This document shows positions 40,254 through 49,879 of a stretch of DNA of 64,000 nt, in pieces. Both the position numbers and the translations under genes were made by a program. The notes below the pieces were generated by a model, which had not been told where the DNA came from, did no database searches, and was given only the letters and a program-made list of their open reading frames with translations. Positions within the stretch are counted from its first letter, which is position 1, and each line of letters begins with the position of its first letter. The DNA is from JABHIE01 sp964584805 (GTDB taxonomy: Bacteria; Planctomycetota; UBA1135), in the NCBI GenBank assembly GCA_964584805.1, contig CAZPAY010000008.1, positions 1-64,000 on the forward strand, given 5' to 3'.

Positions 40254-41063
40254 ATGCCTAGCCTCACTCCAACTGTTCGAAATATTCTCATCCTGTGGGT
40301 GGGGCTCTGGCTCATTTCTTATGTTGCGTGGATTGGCGAAGTGCCGCTCACGGAATACCTGTCATTCAATCCCGCTGCATTGGCACGATTCGAGTTTCGA
40401 GGGTTTTTAGGGCTCGTCACCTATGGCTTTGTCCACGAGCGCGGGTTCCTTCACTTGCTCTTCAATGCTTGGATGTTTGCTCTGTTCGCACCTGAAGCAG
40501 AGCGACTACTCGGCTTGATTCGATTCAGGAAAATGCTGCTTTTAGCCTTATTTTTCGGTGCCATGGTTCATTTCCTGCTCGGATTTTTTTGGCTCCCTTT
40601 TGCCTCAATCGTGCTCGGTGGCTCAGGCATGGTCATGGCTGTCCTTGCTCTGAATGCCGCTGCAACCCCGCGACTCACTTTGCGCCTGCTCGTTATTGAT
40701 GTGCCGCTGCACTTGCTCTTCCTCGTGCTTGTCGGCATGGACGCCCTCCAATTCATCGCGACTTTGGCCGGGAAACAGATTTCGGTCGCTGCCGATGTTC
40801 ATCTTGTTGGTGCCGCGATTGGGTATTTCACTTGGAAGTTCTCTGGCGCAACCTCGTTTGGTCGTTCTCATAAAAAGGGCTTGTGGGATTCCTTGGCTCA
40901 ATACCTATCTTTCTGGGCACGCCAAGCAAGGCCCCGTGATTCTGCAAAGGATGAAGCCGAATTGGATCGCATTTTGGACAAGATTCACGAGCACGGAATG
41001 CCGAGCCTTTCCGCCAAGGAACGCCGTTTTCTTCAACGCCGCTCTAAGCGTCCGCCGCGTTAA
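40254..41063 (+). CDS. rhomboid-family intramembrane protease
   Basis: 269 residues with about six membrane helices. HERGFLHLLFNAWMFALFAP is the first rhomboid motif. The catalytic serine lies in VLGGSGMVMAVLALNA (GxSG) and the catalytic histidine in AADVHLVGAAIGYF. The C-terminal 60 residues are cytoplasmic and charged (LDKIHEHGMPSLSAKERRFL), a tail often seen in environmental rhomboids. Substrate unknown. The next gene follows after nine bases. Confidence 0.88.
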   Translation: MPSLTPTVRNILILWVGLWLISYVAWIGEVPLTEYLSFNPAALARFEFRGFLGLVTYGFVHERGFLHLLFNAWMFALFAPEAERLLGLIRFRKMLLLALFFGAMVHFLLGFFWLPFASIVLGGSGMVMAVLALNAAATPRLTLRLLVIDVPLHLLFLVLVGMDALQFIATLAGKQISVAADVHLVGAAIGYFTWKFSGATSFGRSHKKGLWDSLAQYLSFWARQARPRDSAKDEAELDRILDKIHEHGMPSLSAKERRFLQRRSKRPPR

Positions 41064-41072
41064 ACTTCGGCC

Positions 41073-43091
41073 ATGTTGACCGGCCTCTTCCTTGCTGTCG
41101 CTCTTCTGATTTGCCCTCCCCAGGACACGGACAGGAGCACCTTTCTCGCCTCATGGGATATTGCCCAAAAAACGGAGGACACTGCCGCTTTAAGCAAATT
41201 ACTGCGCAAGAATCGTGAACTTGCTATCCAGATTTTTCTGGAGCGTGCGCCCCAGCGCCTTGACCGCGACATCGAAGCCTTCGATATTTGGGTTGATGAG
41301 TTTGTCGATGTCTGGGCCGAGGCTTATCACACCGATTTTCCAGAGCGTTACGACGCATATTTGCAACGGCTTACGCCTCGTCAGCGTTTTAATCGATTGT
41401 CGCTGACAACAGAGACATATGTCCAAGTTTGGGCTTTGTATAACAAAGCTTTTGAAAGCAGAGCCGCAAACGACTGGAGCATTTTTCACCTTGCCGGCGA
41501 CAGCCTCCTTGAAGCGTGCGATTCGATTGGCGAAACTTATTTTGCGGCAAAGATTTCGATGCTCATGGGCTATGGTCATCTCCCTACTTACAATGCCGAC
41601 GCAGGTACGCACGAAGAGGCTCTTCGCTATATCGATAGGGCAGTAAAGGCTAGGGAAAAGCTTGGCTACACACAAGATGGCGAATATGCCGATCTCGTGA
41701 AATTGGTCACCGAGCTTACTGCGATATTAGGTGGCCTCGTTGTGGCCACCGATGGCGAGCCTGCATCTGGTTCGGCTCTTGGGGCAATCCCAGCGGTAGA
41801 AGGCGCCGAATGGGCGGCAAGTCCGCTATCTCACTTCGTTCCGAAAAAGCCCGAGAAAATTCGACACGCGTGCGACCTTGCGGATGCGCACAGGCTTTCG
41901 TGGCGTCGCATGTCTGCGGGCCCGCTAGAAAAAGACCCCGTTGCTCTTGCGCAGGATTTCTTAAAACCTCCCGTATTCATTGTTCGCAATGGGCTGAACA
42001 AGTTTGCCCTTAAGTGCGGGGATCATGTGTCAAAAGAGTTTTCTCTTCAACCTAGACCAATCAAGGTCAGTGTCGACCGCACTTTAAGCCCCGGGAACAC
42101 CCGCCCGTTTACGATTTGGATTGCAACGGGCGATTCCAAGGAGTCTCTCTACATGAGTGAGGCGAATCTAGCTCCCAACGAATACGGCGCACCTCTTTTT
42201 TGGCGTGTCATCGACGCTGTCGAGAGTGACAATCCTCACGGCAAGGTTACTTTATTTGACCTGGACTGCAATGGTGAATTTGGCGGTGAGGCACCCGGCT
42301 TTGACCCCTTCGGCTCTTGGGGACTCCTCCCTGATATTAAGGCACTCTATCGTTCGGATTCAATGCAGCTAGGAAAAGGTAACCAGGCAATGCCTTGGTC
42401 CCGATGGCTTTCTGACTCAAAAGGCAATTGGTTCGAAATTAAGATTGATGATTATGCTCTAGCGCGTGAGATTCAGTTGCTCCCAATGGCTCCAGTGCTG
42501 GGATCTTTGAAGTATTCCTTGAAGGGGGTAAAAAAGTTGTCCCTGCAAAGCCTGGTCGTTGAATCCACAACCGCTTCCACCAAGGGCCTGGTGCTGGATC
42601 TCGTGGCCTTGGGTAAAAAGTCGGTTGACATCCCTGTGGGCGAGTATCGTTTTGTCCAGGGTCGTATGACGGATAAGAAGGGCGGAGAAGTCCTCATCTT
42701 TCCGCCGACCAAGGGTTTTACTTTTAATATTACGGAAGGGCAAGAAACCACTATTGCTTTCGGCGCTCCCTTTAATTTTGCGGCCTCGGTGATTACTGAA
42801 GAAAATTTTGCGACTGTCTCCGGACCTAGTTTGCACATCGTCGGCAAATCTGGCGAACGCTATGCGCGGTTTGTTGGCTCACCACTCCATGGTGTCGAAG
42901 TCAGCGCAAAGGGCGCAAAGGATTCAAAGATGAGCCCTCCAACAGGCATTGAGATTTACAATCTCTGGAATTTGCTTTATTACCCTCAAGATGGAGTGTT
43001 GCAGTTTTCAAAGCCGCCCAGCAGCCCTAAAATCCGTCTCTTTCTGAAGAAGCATCCTTGGTTTGGGAAGCTCGACACCACACTACCTTAA
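41073..43091 (+). CDS. large exported protein of unknown function
   Basis: 672 residues; no family recognised. An N-terminal hydrophobic stretch (MLTGLFLAVALLICPPQDTD) looks like a signal peptide. Residues 20-215 are helical, with Trp/Asp-rich segments (FDIWVDEFVDVWAEAYHTDF) and a tetratricopeptide-like part (DSLLEACDSIGETYFAAKIS, HEEALRYIDRAV). The rest is beta-rich, with blocks such as PFTIWIATGDSKESLYM and VTLFDLDCNGEFGGEAPGFD, the latter resembling a short calcium-binding acidic loop. It is co-oriented with the rhomboid gene and serS at six and nine bases, so it is expressed with them. Confidence 0.75.
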   Translation: MLTGLFLAVALLICPPQDTDRSTFLASWDIAQKTEDTAALSKLLRKNRELAIQIFLERAPQRLDRDIEAFDIWVDEFVDVWAEAYHTDFPERYDAYLQRLTPRQRFNRLSLTTETYVQVWALYNKAFESRAANDWSIFHLAGDSLLEACDSIGETYFAAKISMLMGYGHLPTYNADAGTHEEALRYIDRAVKAREKLGYTQDGEYADLVKLVTELTAILGGLVVATDGEPASGSALGAIPAVEGAEWAASPLSHFVPKKPEKIRHACDLADAHRLSWRRMSAGPLEKDPVALAQDFLKPPVFIVRNGLNKFALKCGDHVSKEFSLQPRPIKVSVDRTLSPGNTRPFTIWIATGDSKESLYMSEANLAPNEYGAPLFWRVIDAVESDNPHGKVTLFDLDCNGEFGGEAPGFDPFGSWGLLPDIKALYRSDSMQLGKGNQAMPWSRWLSDSKGNWFEIKIDDYALAREIQLLPMAPVLGSLKYSLKGVKKLSLQSLVVESTTASTKGLVLDLVALGKKSVDIPVGEYRFVQGRMTDKKGGEVLIFPPTKGFTFNITEGQETTIAFGAPFNFAASVITEENFATVSGPSLHIVGKSGERYARFVGSPLHGVEVSAKGAKDSKMSPPTGIEIYNLWNLLYYPQDGVLQFSKPPSSPKIRLFLKKHPWFGKLDTTLP

Positions 43092-43097
43092 AGAATC

Positions 43098-44363
43098 ATG
43101 CTTGACCGTAAATGGGCTCGTGAGCACGCAGACGAGCTTCGTCGCGCAGCTGACATCAAGCGTATCGGCGTTGATGTCGATGCGTATTTCATAGCCGATG
43201 AGGCTCACCGTTCCTTGCTGCAGCAAGTCGAAACTCTTCGAGGCGAATTGAAAGCTGTCTCCAAAGAACTGGGAAAGATGTCGCCAGATGAACGGGCGGG
43301 TGCATTGGATGCGCAAAAGTCCCAGAAAGTTAAGCTCAAAGATCTTGAGGCCCAGGAAGCGGAAGCCAAGACAGCGTTTGATGGCCTTGCTGCGCTTTTG
43401 CCGATGCCGCCTGCGGAAGATGTTCCCGTTGGAAAAGACGACACAGAGAATGTCGAACTTACCCGCGTTGGGGAACTGCCCGAATTTGATTTTGAGCCCC
43501 TTGGTCATGTTGAGCTCGGAGAGAAGCACGGGATGATTGACATTCCTAGGGGCGTCGCCTTAGGGGGTTCACGAAACTACTTGTTGTTCGGCGACGGTGC
43601 TTTGCTTGAGCGAGCTGTCATGCAGTTGGCGGCAGACCATATGCAGGCGCGCGATTTCGAACTGGTCTCTGTACCTACTCTTGTTCTACCTAAGTGCATG
43701 GAAGGCACGGGCTATTTTCCTGGCGGTGAGGATCAGGCCTATATGTGTGAGCGCGATGACTTGGCGCTGGTTGGTACTTCTGAAGTACCCTTGACTTCGA
43801 TTCATGCGGGTGAAGTACTAGATGCAGAGCGAGTTCCTTTAAGGCGTATTGCCATTTCCCCTTGTTACCGGCGCGAGGCGGGCACTTACGGGAAAGATAC
43901 TAAGGGTTTGTATCGAGTGCATCAGTTTTGGAAATGTGAGCAGGTTGTGATTGGCCCTGCGGATGAGGCATGGTCGCTGGCTGAGCATAAGCGTATGCTC
44001 GCGCACGCAACCGACTTCATGGAATTGCTTGAGTTACCCTTTCGCGTCGTGAATGTATGCTCTGGCGATTTAGGCCAAGGCCAAGTGCAAAAGTTTGATA
44101 TCGAAACATGGATGCCCAGTCGAGATTCATACGGCGAGACTCATTCGGCTTCACGCTTTCATGACTTTCAGTCGCGCCGTCTGAATTTGCGCTATCGCAA
44201 TAAAGAAGGCAAACCGGTTTTTTGCCACACGCTCAACAATACAGTCATTGCCTCTCCTCGTGTGTTGATCGCGCTAATTGAAAATCATCAGCAAGCCGAT
44301 GGCAGCATTCGCATCCCCAAGGCCTTGCAGCCGTATATGGGCGGGCGAGAAAAAATCGGTTAA
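43098..44363 (+). CDS. serS: seryl-tRNA synthetase
   Basis: 421 residues, class II synthetase. The N-terminal long coiled coil that grips the extra arm of tRNA-Ser spans about residues 28-100. Active-site blocks are TGYFPGGEDQAYMC, LVGTSEVPLTSIHAGE, motif 2 CYRREAGTYGKDTKGLYRVH with QFWKCEQ, and motif 3 NTVIASPRVLIALIENHQ followed by IRIPKALQPYMGG. It starts six bases after the unknown exported protein. Its stop overlaps gspJ of the opposite strand by four bases. Confidence 0.97.
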   Translation: MLDRKWAREHADELRRAADIKRIGVDVDAYFIADEAHRSLLQQVETLRGELKAVSKELGKMSPDERAGALDAQKSQKVKLKDLEAQEAEAKTAFDGLAALLPMPPAEDVPVGKDDTENVELTRVGELPEFDFEPLGHVELGEKHGMIDIPRGVALGGSRNYLLFGDGALLERAVMQLAADHMQARDFELVSVPTLVLPKCMEGTGYFPGGEDQAYMCERDDLALVGTSEVPLTSIHAGEVLDAERVPLRRIAISPCYRREAGTYGKDTKGLYRVHQFWKCEQVVIGPADEAWSLAEHKRMLAHATDFMELLELPFRVVNVCSGDLGQGQVQKFDIETWMPSRDSYGETHSASRFHDFQSRRLNLRYRNKEGKPVFCHTLNNTVIASPRVLIALIENHQQADGSIRIPKALQPYMGGREKIG

Positions 44364-45325
44364 CGGCCGCTGCCCGATTTGCTGCGCGGGTTTTCGCTGC
44401 GTGTACCGTCACGCTCGCCTGCGCCGCGGCGCTCGTTACTTCCCGAGCCGCGTTCGCCGCCGCCACGCCCGAAACCGCTCATGCCACCGCCGCTTGTCGT
44501 AACGGTGCCTACATCAGGAGAGGAATTGGGGTCGCCGTCGAGCGTTTCGTCAGTTTCCGATTCAGGGTTAGAATTTGGCTCTCCGGTAAGGGTTGGGTGC
44601 AATCGATTCCGGAAGACCCACCGAGTGGCATCTGGGATGATGAACCAATCATCAAAAGCCAAGCGAGAGCGGTTTGCACCAAGAATGCCTAGACTTTCCA
44701 AGCTGCGGCGAGGCTGCACTTCAATTTCGAGCATTAACTCGATTGCATAGGGGAGCGCTTCACGCTCTTCTGAATCCCAGTCTTCCTCCCAATTGGGATC
44801 GTATGCCGGCTCCTCGTAATAGCGAATGTCAAAGTGAATCACTCGATCATACATCAGGGAAAAATTCCCATCTTGGAAGGGCTCGTCGTCAAAAAGAAAG
44901 TCCTCTCGGCGGTATAACTCCAAAAATTCAGGATATCGCGGGTGGGGGCGCAGCATATAGCCAACCTCTACCAGAGGCGCATGCAGGAATCGGTCACTTC
45001 GCCAGTCTTTTGTCGCCCAAACGGCCTTTTTGCGGGCCAAGAAATCAATTCGATCTGCATCGGCGCCCCCTTGAATAGAATTGACACCCTTGAGCACACG
45101 ATAGTTTTCTGCGTCCCGAACAGCAATCGCAGCAATGTCATTACGGAAGTGCTCTAAGATGCGTGGCCCCGCATTTTCCGTTTCAACAATATTATGGATA
45201 GCATCAACGGCGCGCTGTGTGTAATCCAGCGAGCCCAAAACCGCAGTCATAATCATGGCACTAATCGCCATAGCAATCATGACTTCCATTAAGGTGAATC
45301 CGGAAACTTGCGAATGCTTCATCAT
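44360..45325 (-). CDS. gspJ: type II secretion minor pseudopilin GspJ-like
   Basis: 321 residues. The leader MMKHSQVSG precedes FTLMEVMIAMAISAMIMTAV, the type IV prepilin site with Glu at +5. GspJ assignment rests on its place as last gene of the operon and on the family-like stretch ENAGPRILEHFRNDIAAI; length is greater than the usual 190-200 residues. The C-terminal 60-70 residues are Gly/Ser/Arg-rich and disordered, an unusual tail. It overlaps gspI by four bases (ATGA). Confidence 0.8.
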   Translation of the reverse strand: MMKHSQVSGFTLMEVMIAMAISAMIMTAVLGSLDYTQRAVDAIHNIVETENAGPRILEHFRNDIAAIAVRDAENYRVLKGVNSIQGGADADRIDFLARKKAVWATKDWRSDRFLHAPLVEVGYMLRPHPRYPEFLELYRREDFLFDDEPFQDGNFSLMYDRVIHFDIRYYEEPAYDPNWEEDWDSEEREALPYAIELMLEIEVQPRRSLESLGILGANRSRLAFDDWFIIPDATRWVFRNRLHPTLTGEPNSNPESETDETLDGDPNSSPDVGTVTTSGGGMSGFGRGGGERGSGSNERRGAGERDGTRSENPRSKSGSGR

Positions 45326-45855
45326 TCTATGCCCTCAGACTGGGTGCTTCCCCAGGCTTTGCGCCAGGCTTCAAAATCTTGGTAGACTGCCCAGGAAGGC
45401 AGCAGGTTTTCTAGAGTGAAGGAGCGCTGGTCGCCTGTCCAACCTTCCCAGGAAACGGTAACGAAAACGCGCGTGAATTCGGGGCGCTCCGCCTCATCTA
45501 GATCTTCATAGGACTTTTCCTTTAAATCTCGCCAGATGTCTTCCGCCTCGGATGAGGCTTGGTTGCCGGAGAACGAGCTTCCGTCTCCAATCCCGATGAC
45601 CCAGAGCAAATGGCTCTCACCGGCTTCGGAAAAATCTCCTTGCATCCCATCGAATAGATCGGGAATGCGAGCGGCCTCAATTTGGTGCATCATTCGTGCG
45701 CCTAGTCGAGAAGCCAAAGCAAGTGACCGAGAATTAGCCGCACGAGCAATGGCAGAGTCACGCAACTGCAACATGGTCACAAGCGTGACGGCCAAGAGCA
45801 TCAAAGCCGCCATGACTTCGATGAGGGTGAAGCCTGCCTGTCGTTTAGAAGTCAC
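45322..45855 (-). CDS. gspI: type II secretion minor pseudopilin GspI-like
   Basis: 177 residues if started at the GTG at 45855 (VTSKRQAG), chosen because it leaves a short leader before GFTLIEVMAALMLLAVTLVT; longer upstream readings lie inside gspH. The sequence after the helix (LQLRDSAIARAANSRSLALA) follows the GspI pattern. Minor pseudopilins I and J form the tip of the type II pseudopilus. Overlaps gspH by 11 bases and gspJ by four. Confidence 0.8.
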   Translation of the reverse strand: MTSKRQAGFTLIEVMAALMLLAVTLVTMLQLRDSAIARAANSRSLALASRLGARMMHQIEAARIPDLFDGMQGDFSEAGESHLLWVIGIGDGSSFSGNQASSEAEDIWRDLKEKSYEDLDEAERPEFTRVFVTVSWEGWTGDQRSFTLENLLPSWAVYQDFEAWRKAWGSTQSEGIE

Positions 45856-46402
45856 TTTCAGACACCACAGTCGGATGGATTTCACCGGAAAAAACGGTGG
45901 ACAGGCCATTTAGGCCAAGGATGCGAACCGTTATATCGTATTGCTCGCCCGCGGTGTGGCTGAGATGCACATATAAATCGCTCGTGGCGCCAGTTTGGTT
46001 GAATGCGATTTTGACCAGCCCTTGATTAATGGCCATCCCTTTGCCGTCGACGATAGATTTGAATTCAAGCCCAGTTTCAAGATGGTCCCAACCCAAATCG
46101 CTGCGGTCTTCTGTTTTGTGAGCCACTTTGCCCTCATCATCAAAAGGGGTTTTTACCGCCCAGCCATGCTCGTCGATGTTTATCCAGACTTCGTAAACCC
46201 GGCCGTGTGAAACGGCGTATGTGCGAGCCAAGTCGAGGGAACTTATCAAGGAGCGGGCTGCGGCATCCGCTGCCGAAGAGGGGAGTAATCGGTCAAGCTT
46301 GACCACCGCTGCGGCGATCATGCTGGCCACAATAAGAACCACAACCGAGATTTCGATAAGCGTGAAACCTCGGTTTGCCGCACGAGGGCGGCGGGGAATC
46401 AT
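45845..46402 (-). CDS. gspH: type II secretion minor pseudopilin GspH-like
   Basis: 185 residues. MIPRRPRAANRG precedes FTLIEISVVVLIVASMIAAA. The region after the helix (SLISSLDLARTYAVSHGRVY) is the typical GspH/FimT stretch, where RAxAISR-like sequence follows the helix. The start ATG at 46402 is the base next to the gspG stop. Confidence 0.82.
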   Translation of the reverse strand: MIPRRPRAANRGFTLIEISVVVLIVASMIAAAVVKLDRLLPSSAADAAARSLISSLDLARTYAVSHGRVYEVWINIDEHGWAVKTPFDDEGKVAHKTEDRSDLGWDHLETGLEFKSIVDGKGMAINQGLVKIAFNQTGATSDLYVHLSHTAGEQYDITVRILGLNGLSTVFSGEIHPTVVSESDF

Positions 46403-46834
46403 CTAGTTCACTTCTCGGATTGTGAGATTAGTGATATCAGCATCTTCGCCTTCGCCTCCAGGGCTCATGTCAGCGCCATAAGAACCGATTTCCATAGGCT
46501 GGCCACCAGACTGTGGGTTGTAGAAGTATTCGTTACCCCATGGGTCAAGCGGCATCACATTGCCTTCAATATAACTTTCGCCGGAATCATCGGCTTCGGC
46601 CAAAATGTCGAGAGAATCAGGGAAGCGGCGATTATCCATCTTGTACATTTTTACGGCTTGTTGCAGCGCCGAAATGTCAGCTTTGCATTTGGTGACATTG
46701 CTTTTCCCAAGGGCGCGCATTACGTTAGGGCCAACTAAAGTGGCGAGCATACCGATAATTAAGACGACCACCATGATCTCAATCAAGGTGAAGCCCGCGT
46801 TGCGGCGATGTTTCTTATTCTGTTTTTGTTGCAT
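46403..46834 (-). CDS. gspG: type II secretion major pseudopilin GspG
   Basis: 143 residues. After MQQKQNKKHRRNAG comes FTLIEIMVVVLIIGMLATLV. Next are the GspG hallmarks: LQQAVKMYKMDNRRFPDSLD, PLDPWGNEYFYNPQ and the C-terminal EIGSYGADMSPGGEGEDADI, which matches the calcium-binding SxGxDxxxGGxGxxADI loop. This is the main shaft subunit of the pseudopilus and fixes the cluster as type II secretion rather than a type IV pilus. Confidence 0.95.
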   Translation of the reverse strand: MQQKQNKKHRRNAGFTLIEIMVVVLIIGMLATLVGPNVMRALGKSNVTKCKADISALQQAVKMYKMDNRRFPDSLDILAEADDSGESYIEGNVMPLDPWGNEYFYNPQSGGQPMEIGSYGADMSPGGEGEDADITNLTIREVN

Positions 46835-46846
46835 GGTAGGTTCGGC

Positions 46847-48148
46847 TTAACCGATGGATTGAGACATTTGAAGGATGGGCCAGAGAATGGCTAGGATGAT
46901 GAAGCCAACAAGAATCGCCAAGAAGACAATCAACAAAGGTTCGATGAGCGATGTGAATTTTTGCGTCGCGATGTCAACCTCTTCTTGGTAGGACTCACCG
47001 ACTTGCTCCATCATGCGGTCAAGCTCGCCAGATTGCTCACCGACGGCGATCATGTAGCCCACAAGCGGGGGGAAGACGTCAGATTCTTTCAGCGGTGTTG
47101 CAATATCCGCACCTTCCAGAATTTTTTCGCGGACATCGTCGATTGTGTTCTCAAGCAAGCGATTGCCCAAAACCGTGCGCGTGACCTCAAGGCAGCGAAC
47201 AACGGACACGCCTGATCCAAGCAAAGTCGCAAAGGTTTGAGAAAAACGCGAAATGGCCTGCTTGGCTATCAAATCGCCGAAAACAGGCAATTTTAAGATT
47301 TTTCGGTCAATGGCTAAGCGACCCTTAGCGGATGAGTAATACAGGTTAAAACTGAAACTCGCAAGAATAATAAGCATCATGATGGCCCACCAATAAGCGA
47401 CCAAGAAACCAGATGCGGAATCAAGCATGCGCGTCGGAAGTGGCAGCTCCTGGCCACGCCCTGCAAGCATCGCTGTAATCTTGGGGACAACGGCCACAAG
47501 TAAAATGGCGACCACGCCTAGGCCAATGACCAACATGACAATGGGGTAGGTCATTGCAGCCTGCACTTTATTGCGCACTCGCGTCTGCTCTTGAATGAAA
47601 GTGGCTAACCGCTCAAGTACTTCATCAAGATGCCCGGCGGCTTCACCAGATTTCACCATCGAGACATAGAGCTCATTAAACCAATCTGGGTGAGCAGCCA
47701 ATGCATCTGCTGTAGGCGTGCCTTGCGAAATTTTCTCCCGTACATCGCGTAAGACCATTTCCAGCTGGCGGTTTTCGCATTGCTCAATGATCGCACGGAG
47801 AGCTTCCGTAATGGGAATGCCGGCTTTGACGAGAGTTGCCATTTGACGGGTAAAGGTACTCACTAAGTCGAGTCGCTTTTGCGTCTGTTTGCCACCCTTG
47901 CGACCACGCGCTGCTTCGACGCGCTCCCGTAAAGCATTTGCTCGTTTTGAAACGGCAGAAGTCTTATCCGCTTTCTTCCCCTTAACCTTGCCTTTTGACT
48001 TCTTCTTTTTACCGACCTCAGCTACACCCGTGACCAACTTATGGTCGCGTTTTAGTTTAAGTCGAGCTTCTCGCGGTGAATCAGCATCGATTACGCCAGA
48101 GGCTTTTTTGCCTTTCGCGTCGAAGCCTTTCCATTCGTATACAGGCAC
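46847..48148 (-). CDS. gspF: type II secretion inner-membrane protein GspF
   Basis: 433 residues; GTG start at 48148 (MPVYEWKGFDAKGKKASGV). Polytopic platform protein with two repeats of the T2SSF domain: FTRQMATLVKAGIPITEALR with SGEAAGHLDEVLERLATF, and FSQTFATLLGSGVSVVRCLE with GEQSGELDRMMEQV. Three membrane helices are visible. Residues about 45-95 hold a Lys/Arg-rich insertion (KKKKSKGKVKGKKADK), longer than usual. Confidence 0.95.
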   Translation of the reverse strand: MPVYEWKGFDAKGKKASGVIDADSPREARLKLKRDHKLVTGVAEVGKKKKSKGKVKGKKADKTSAVSKRANALRERVEAARGRKGGKQTQKRLDLVSTFTRQMATLVKAGIPITEALRAIIEQCENRQLEMVLRDVREKISQGTPTADALAAHPDWFNELYVSMVKSGEAAGHLDEVLERLATFIQEQTRVRNKVQAAMTYPIVMLVIGLGVVAILLVAVVPKITAMLAGRGQELPLPTRMLDSASGFLVAYWWAIMMLIILASFSFNLYYSSAKGRLAIDRKILKLPVFGDLIAKQAISRFSQTFATLLGSGVSVVRCLEVTRTVLGNRLLENTIDDVREKILEGADIATPLKESDVFPPLVGYMIAVGEQSGELDRMMEQVGESYQEEVDIATQKFTSLIEPLLIVFLAILVGFIILAILWPILQMSQSIG

Positions 48149-48160
48149 AGCTTGCTGGGG

Positions 48161-49879
48161 CTAGATGACGTCGAGTTGAGTCACGCGGACAATCTCGTCG
48201 AGGCTAGTTTGGCCTGCAACGACCTTGCGAAGGCCATCTTGGCGCAAAGTTCGCATGCCGGCATCTTGGATTGCTGCGCGTTTGAGTTGAGTCGCTGTTG
48301 CTTGTTCGGTGACAAGAGAGCGAATTTCCTCACTCATCGGCAACATCTCGTAAATCGCAGTACGGCCTTGATAACCCGACTGGAAACAATCATCACAGCC
48401 AAGGGATTGAGCCATTTTGCCGTCTCTCAGTTCGGCAGGGTCGAGGCCGACTTCACGCATATGGGCCAACTGTTCTTCGCTAGGAGCAACCCACTCATGG
48501 CAGTTTTTGCAGAGTGTACGGACCAACCGTTGCGCAACAATCAGAACCAAAGAACTGGAGACCAGATACGGTTCAAGACCCAAGTCGATCAGGCGTGTAA
48601 TCGTGCTAGGTGCATCATTGGTATGAACGGTGGAGAAGACTAAGTGCCCCGTAATCGCCGCACGAATCGCAATCTCAGCCGTTTCAAGGTCACGAATTTC
48701 ACCGACCATCATGACATCAGGGTCTTGACGCAAGAAGGAGCGCAGCCCCGCTGAAAAGGTAAGACCCTTTTTCGTATTCACCTGCACTTGGCTCACTGAG
48801 TCAAGGGCATACTCGACCGGATCTTCAATCGTCAGGATGTTTTTGTCGCCCGTGCTAATCGTGCTGAGCGAAGTGTAAAGCGTGGTCGTTTTGCCTGAAC
48901 CCGTTGGCCCAGTAACCAAAATGATTCCGTGGGGGTAGCGGATGTACTGCTCAATGATTTTGCGGTGATGGTCGTCGAGACCGATTTCTTCAAGCCCCAG
49001 AACATTAGCGGTCTTGTCGAGCAAACGCATCACAACACGCTCGCCAGTTGATGTCGGCACAATGGAGATTCGCACATCAACCTCGCCATCGCCAATACGG
49101 ATACTCGCACGACCATCTTGCGGCATGCGACGCTCTGCAATGTCCATTTGCCCCATCACTTTGACACGAGAGACAATTGCGTCTTGTGCGGTCTTAGGGA
49201 CGGCCTCCATGTCATAAAGAATGCCGTCAATTCGGAAGCGCACTTGCATGCGGTCAGCGTAAGGCTGAAAGTGGACATCACTTGCGCGCAATTTCAACGC
49301 CTGGAACAAGACCGAATTCACCAACTTGATGATGGGGGCCTTGTTGGCTACATCCAGAAGGTCTTCGGATTCTTCAATTGCCGCGGCCAAGCCCTCGATG
49401 TCGGTCGAACTTAAATCATCAAGTGCTTCATCTACGCCATCGGCTTTGTGGCGGTAGGCGCGGTTAATGAGGTCGGTAACCTCGGCGCGTGGGGCGAGGA
49501 CGAACTCAACCGGCATGGGCAGCATCGCGAGCAAATCACTTTGCGGATGTAAATCAACGGGGTGAGCCGCAGCGACCAAAATCGTGCCGCTATCCGTCAG
49601 GCCAAACCCAGCAAAATCATGGGCGCGGGCAAAGGCCATCGGCACCATATCCACAAACTCTTTCGGCACGCGAATGCCCTCGAAAGATTCGCGGAATTCT
49701 AAATCTAAATCTTCGGCAAAGGCGCGCAAGATCGCGGACTCATCAACGCCCCGTGTGAGCATGACGCGGTCAAAAGTCTGCCCCGTGCCGATCGCTTGAT
49801 CCCTCAGCTTTTTAAGCTCAGTATCTTCGAGGCCTGTTTCGCGGCCTAAAAGGCCAATGAGGTCCAAGGTGAGTGTCAC
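48161..49879 (-). CDS. gspE: type II secretion ATPase GspE
   Basis: 572 residues; the GTG start at 49879 shares one base with the gspD stop. The N-terminal T2SSE_N domain is followed by the catalytic core: LRASDVHFQPYADRMQVRFR, Walker A GPTGSGKTTTLY, ILTIEDPVEYAL, the Asp box GEIRDLETAEIAIRAAITG and the His box FSTVHTNDA. The four-cysteine zinc site is CKNC and CDDC, followed by GYQGRTAIYEML. Powers pseudopilus assembly. Confidence 0.97.
   Translation of the reverse strand: MTLTLDLIGLLGRETGLEDTELKKLRDQAIGTGQTFDRVMLTRGVDESAILRAFAEDLDLEFRESFEGIRVPKEFVDMVPMAFARAHDFAGFGLTDSGTILVAAAHPVDLHPQSDLLAMLPMPVEFVLAPRAEVTDLINRAYRHKADGVDEALDDLSSTDIEGLAAAIEESEDLLDVANKAPIIKLVNSVLFQALKLRASDVHFQPYADRMQVRFRIDGILYDMEAVPKTAQDAIVSRVKVMGQMDIAERRMPQDGRASIRIGDGEVDVRISIVPTSTGERVVMRLLDKTANVLGLEEIGLDDHHRKIIEQYIRYPHGIILVTGPTGSGKTTTLYTSLSTISTGDKNILTIEDPVEYALDSVSQVQVNTKKGLTFSAGLRSFLRQDPDVMMVGEIRDLETAEIAIRAAITGHLVFSTVHTNDAPSTITRLIDLGLEPYLVSSSLVLIVAQRLVRTLCKNCHEWVAPSEEQLAHMREVGLDPAELRDGKMAQSLGCDDCFQSGYQGRTAIYEMLPMSEEIRSLVTEQATATQLKRAAIQDAGMRTLRQDGLRKVVAGQTSLDEIVRVTQLDVI

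Noticed and set aside
45324..45329. TAGAAT on the minus strand at the gspI/gspJ junction
   Set aside because: It overlaps the gspJ ATG itself, so it cannot give a usable leader; gspJ is translationally coupled to gspI.
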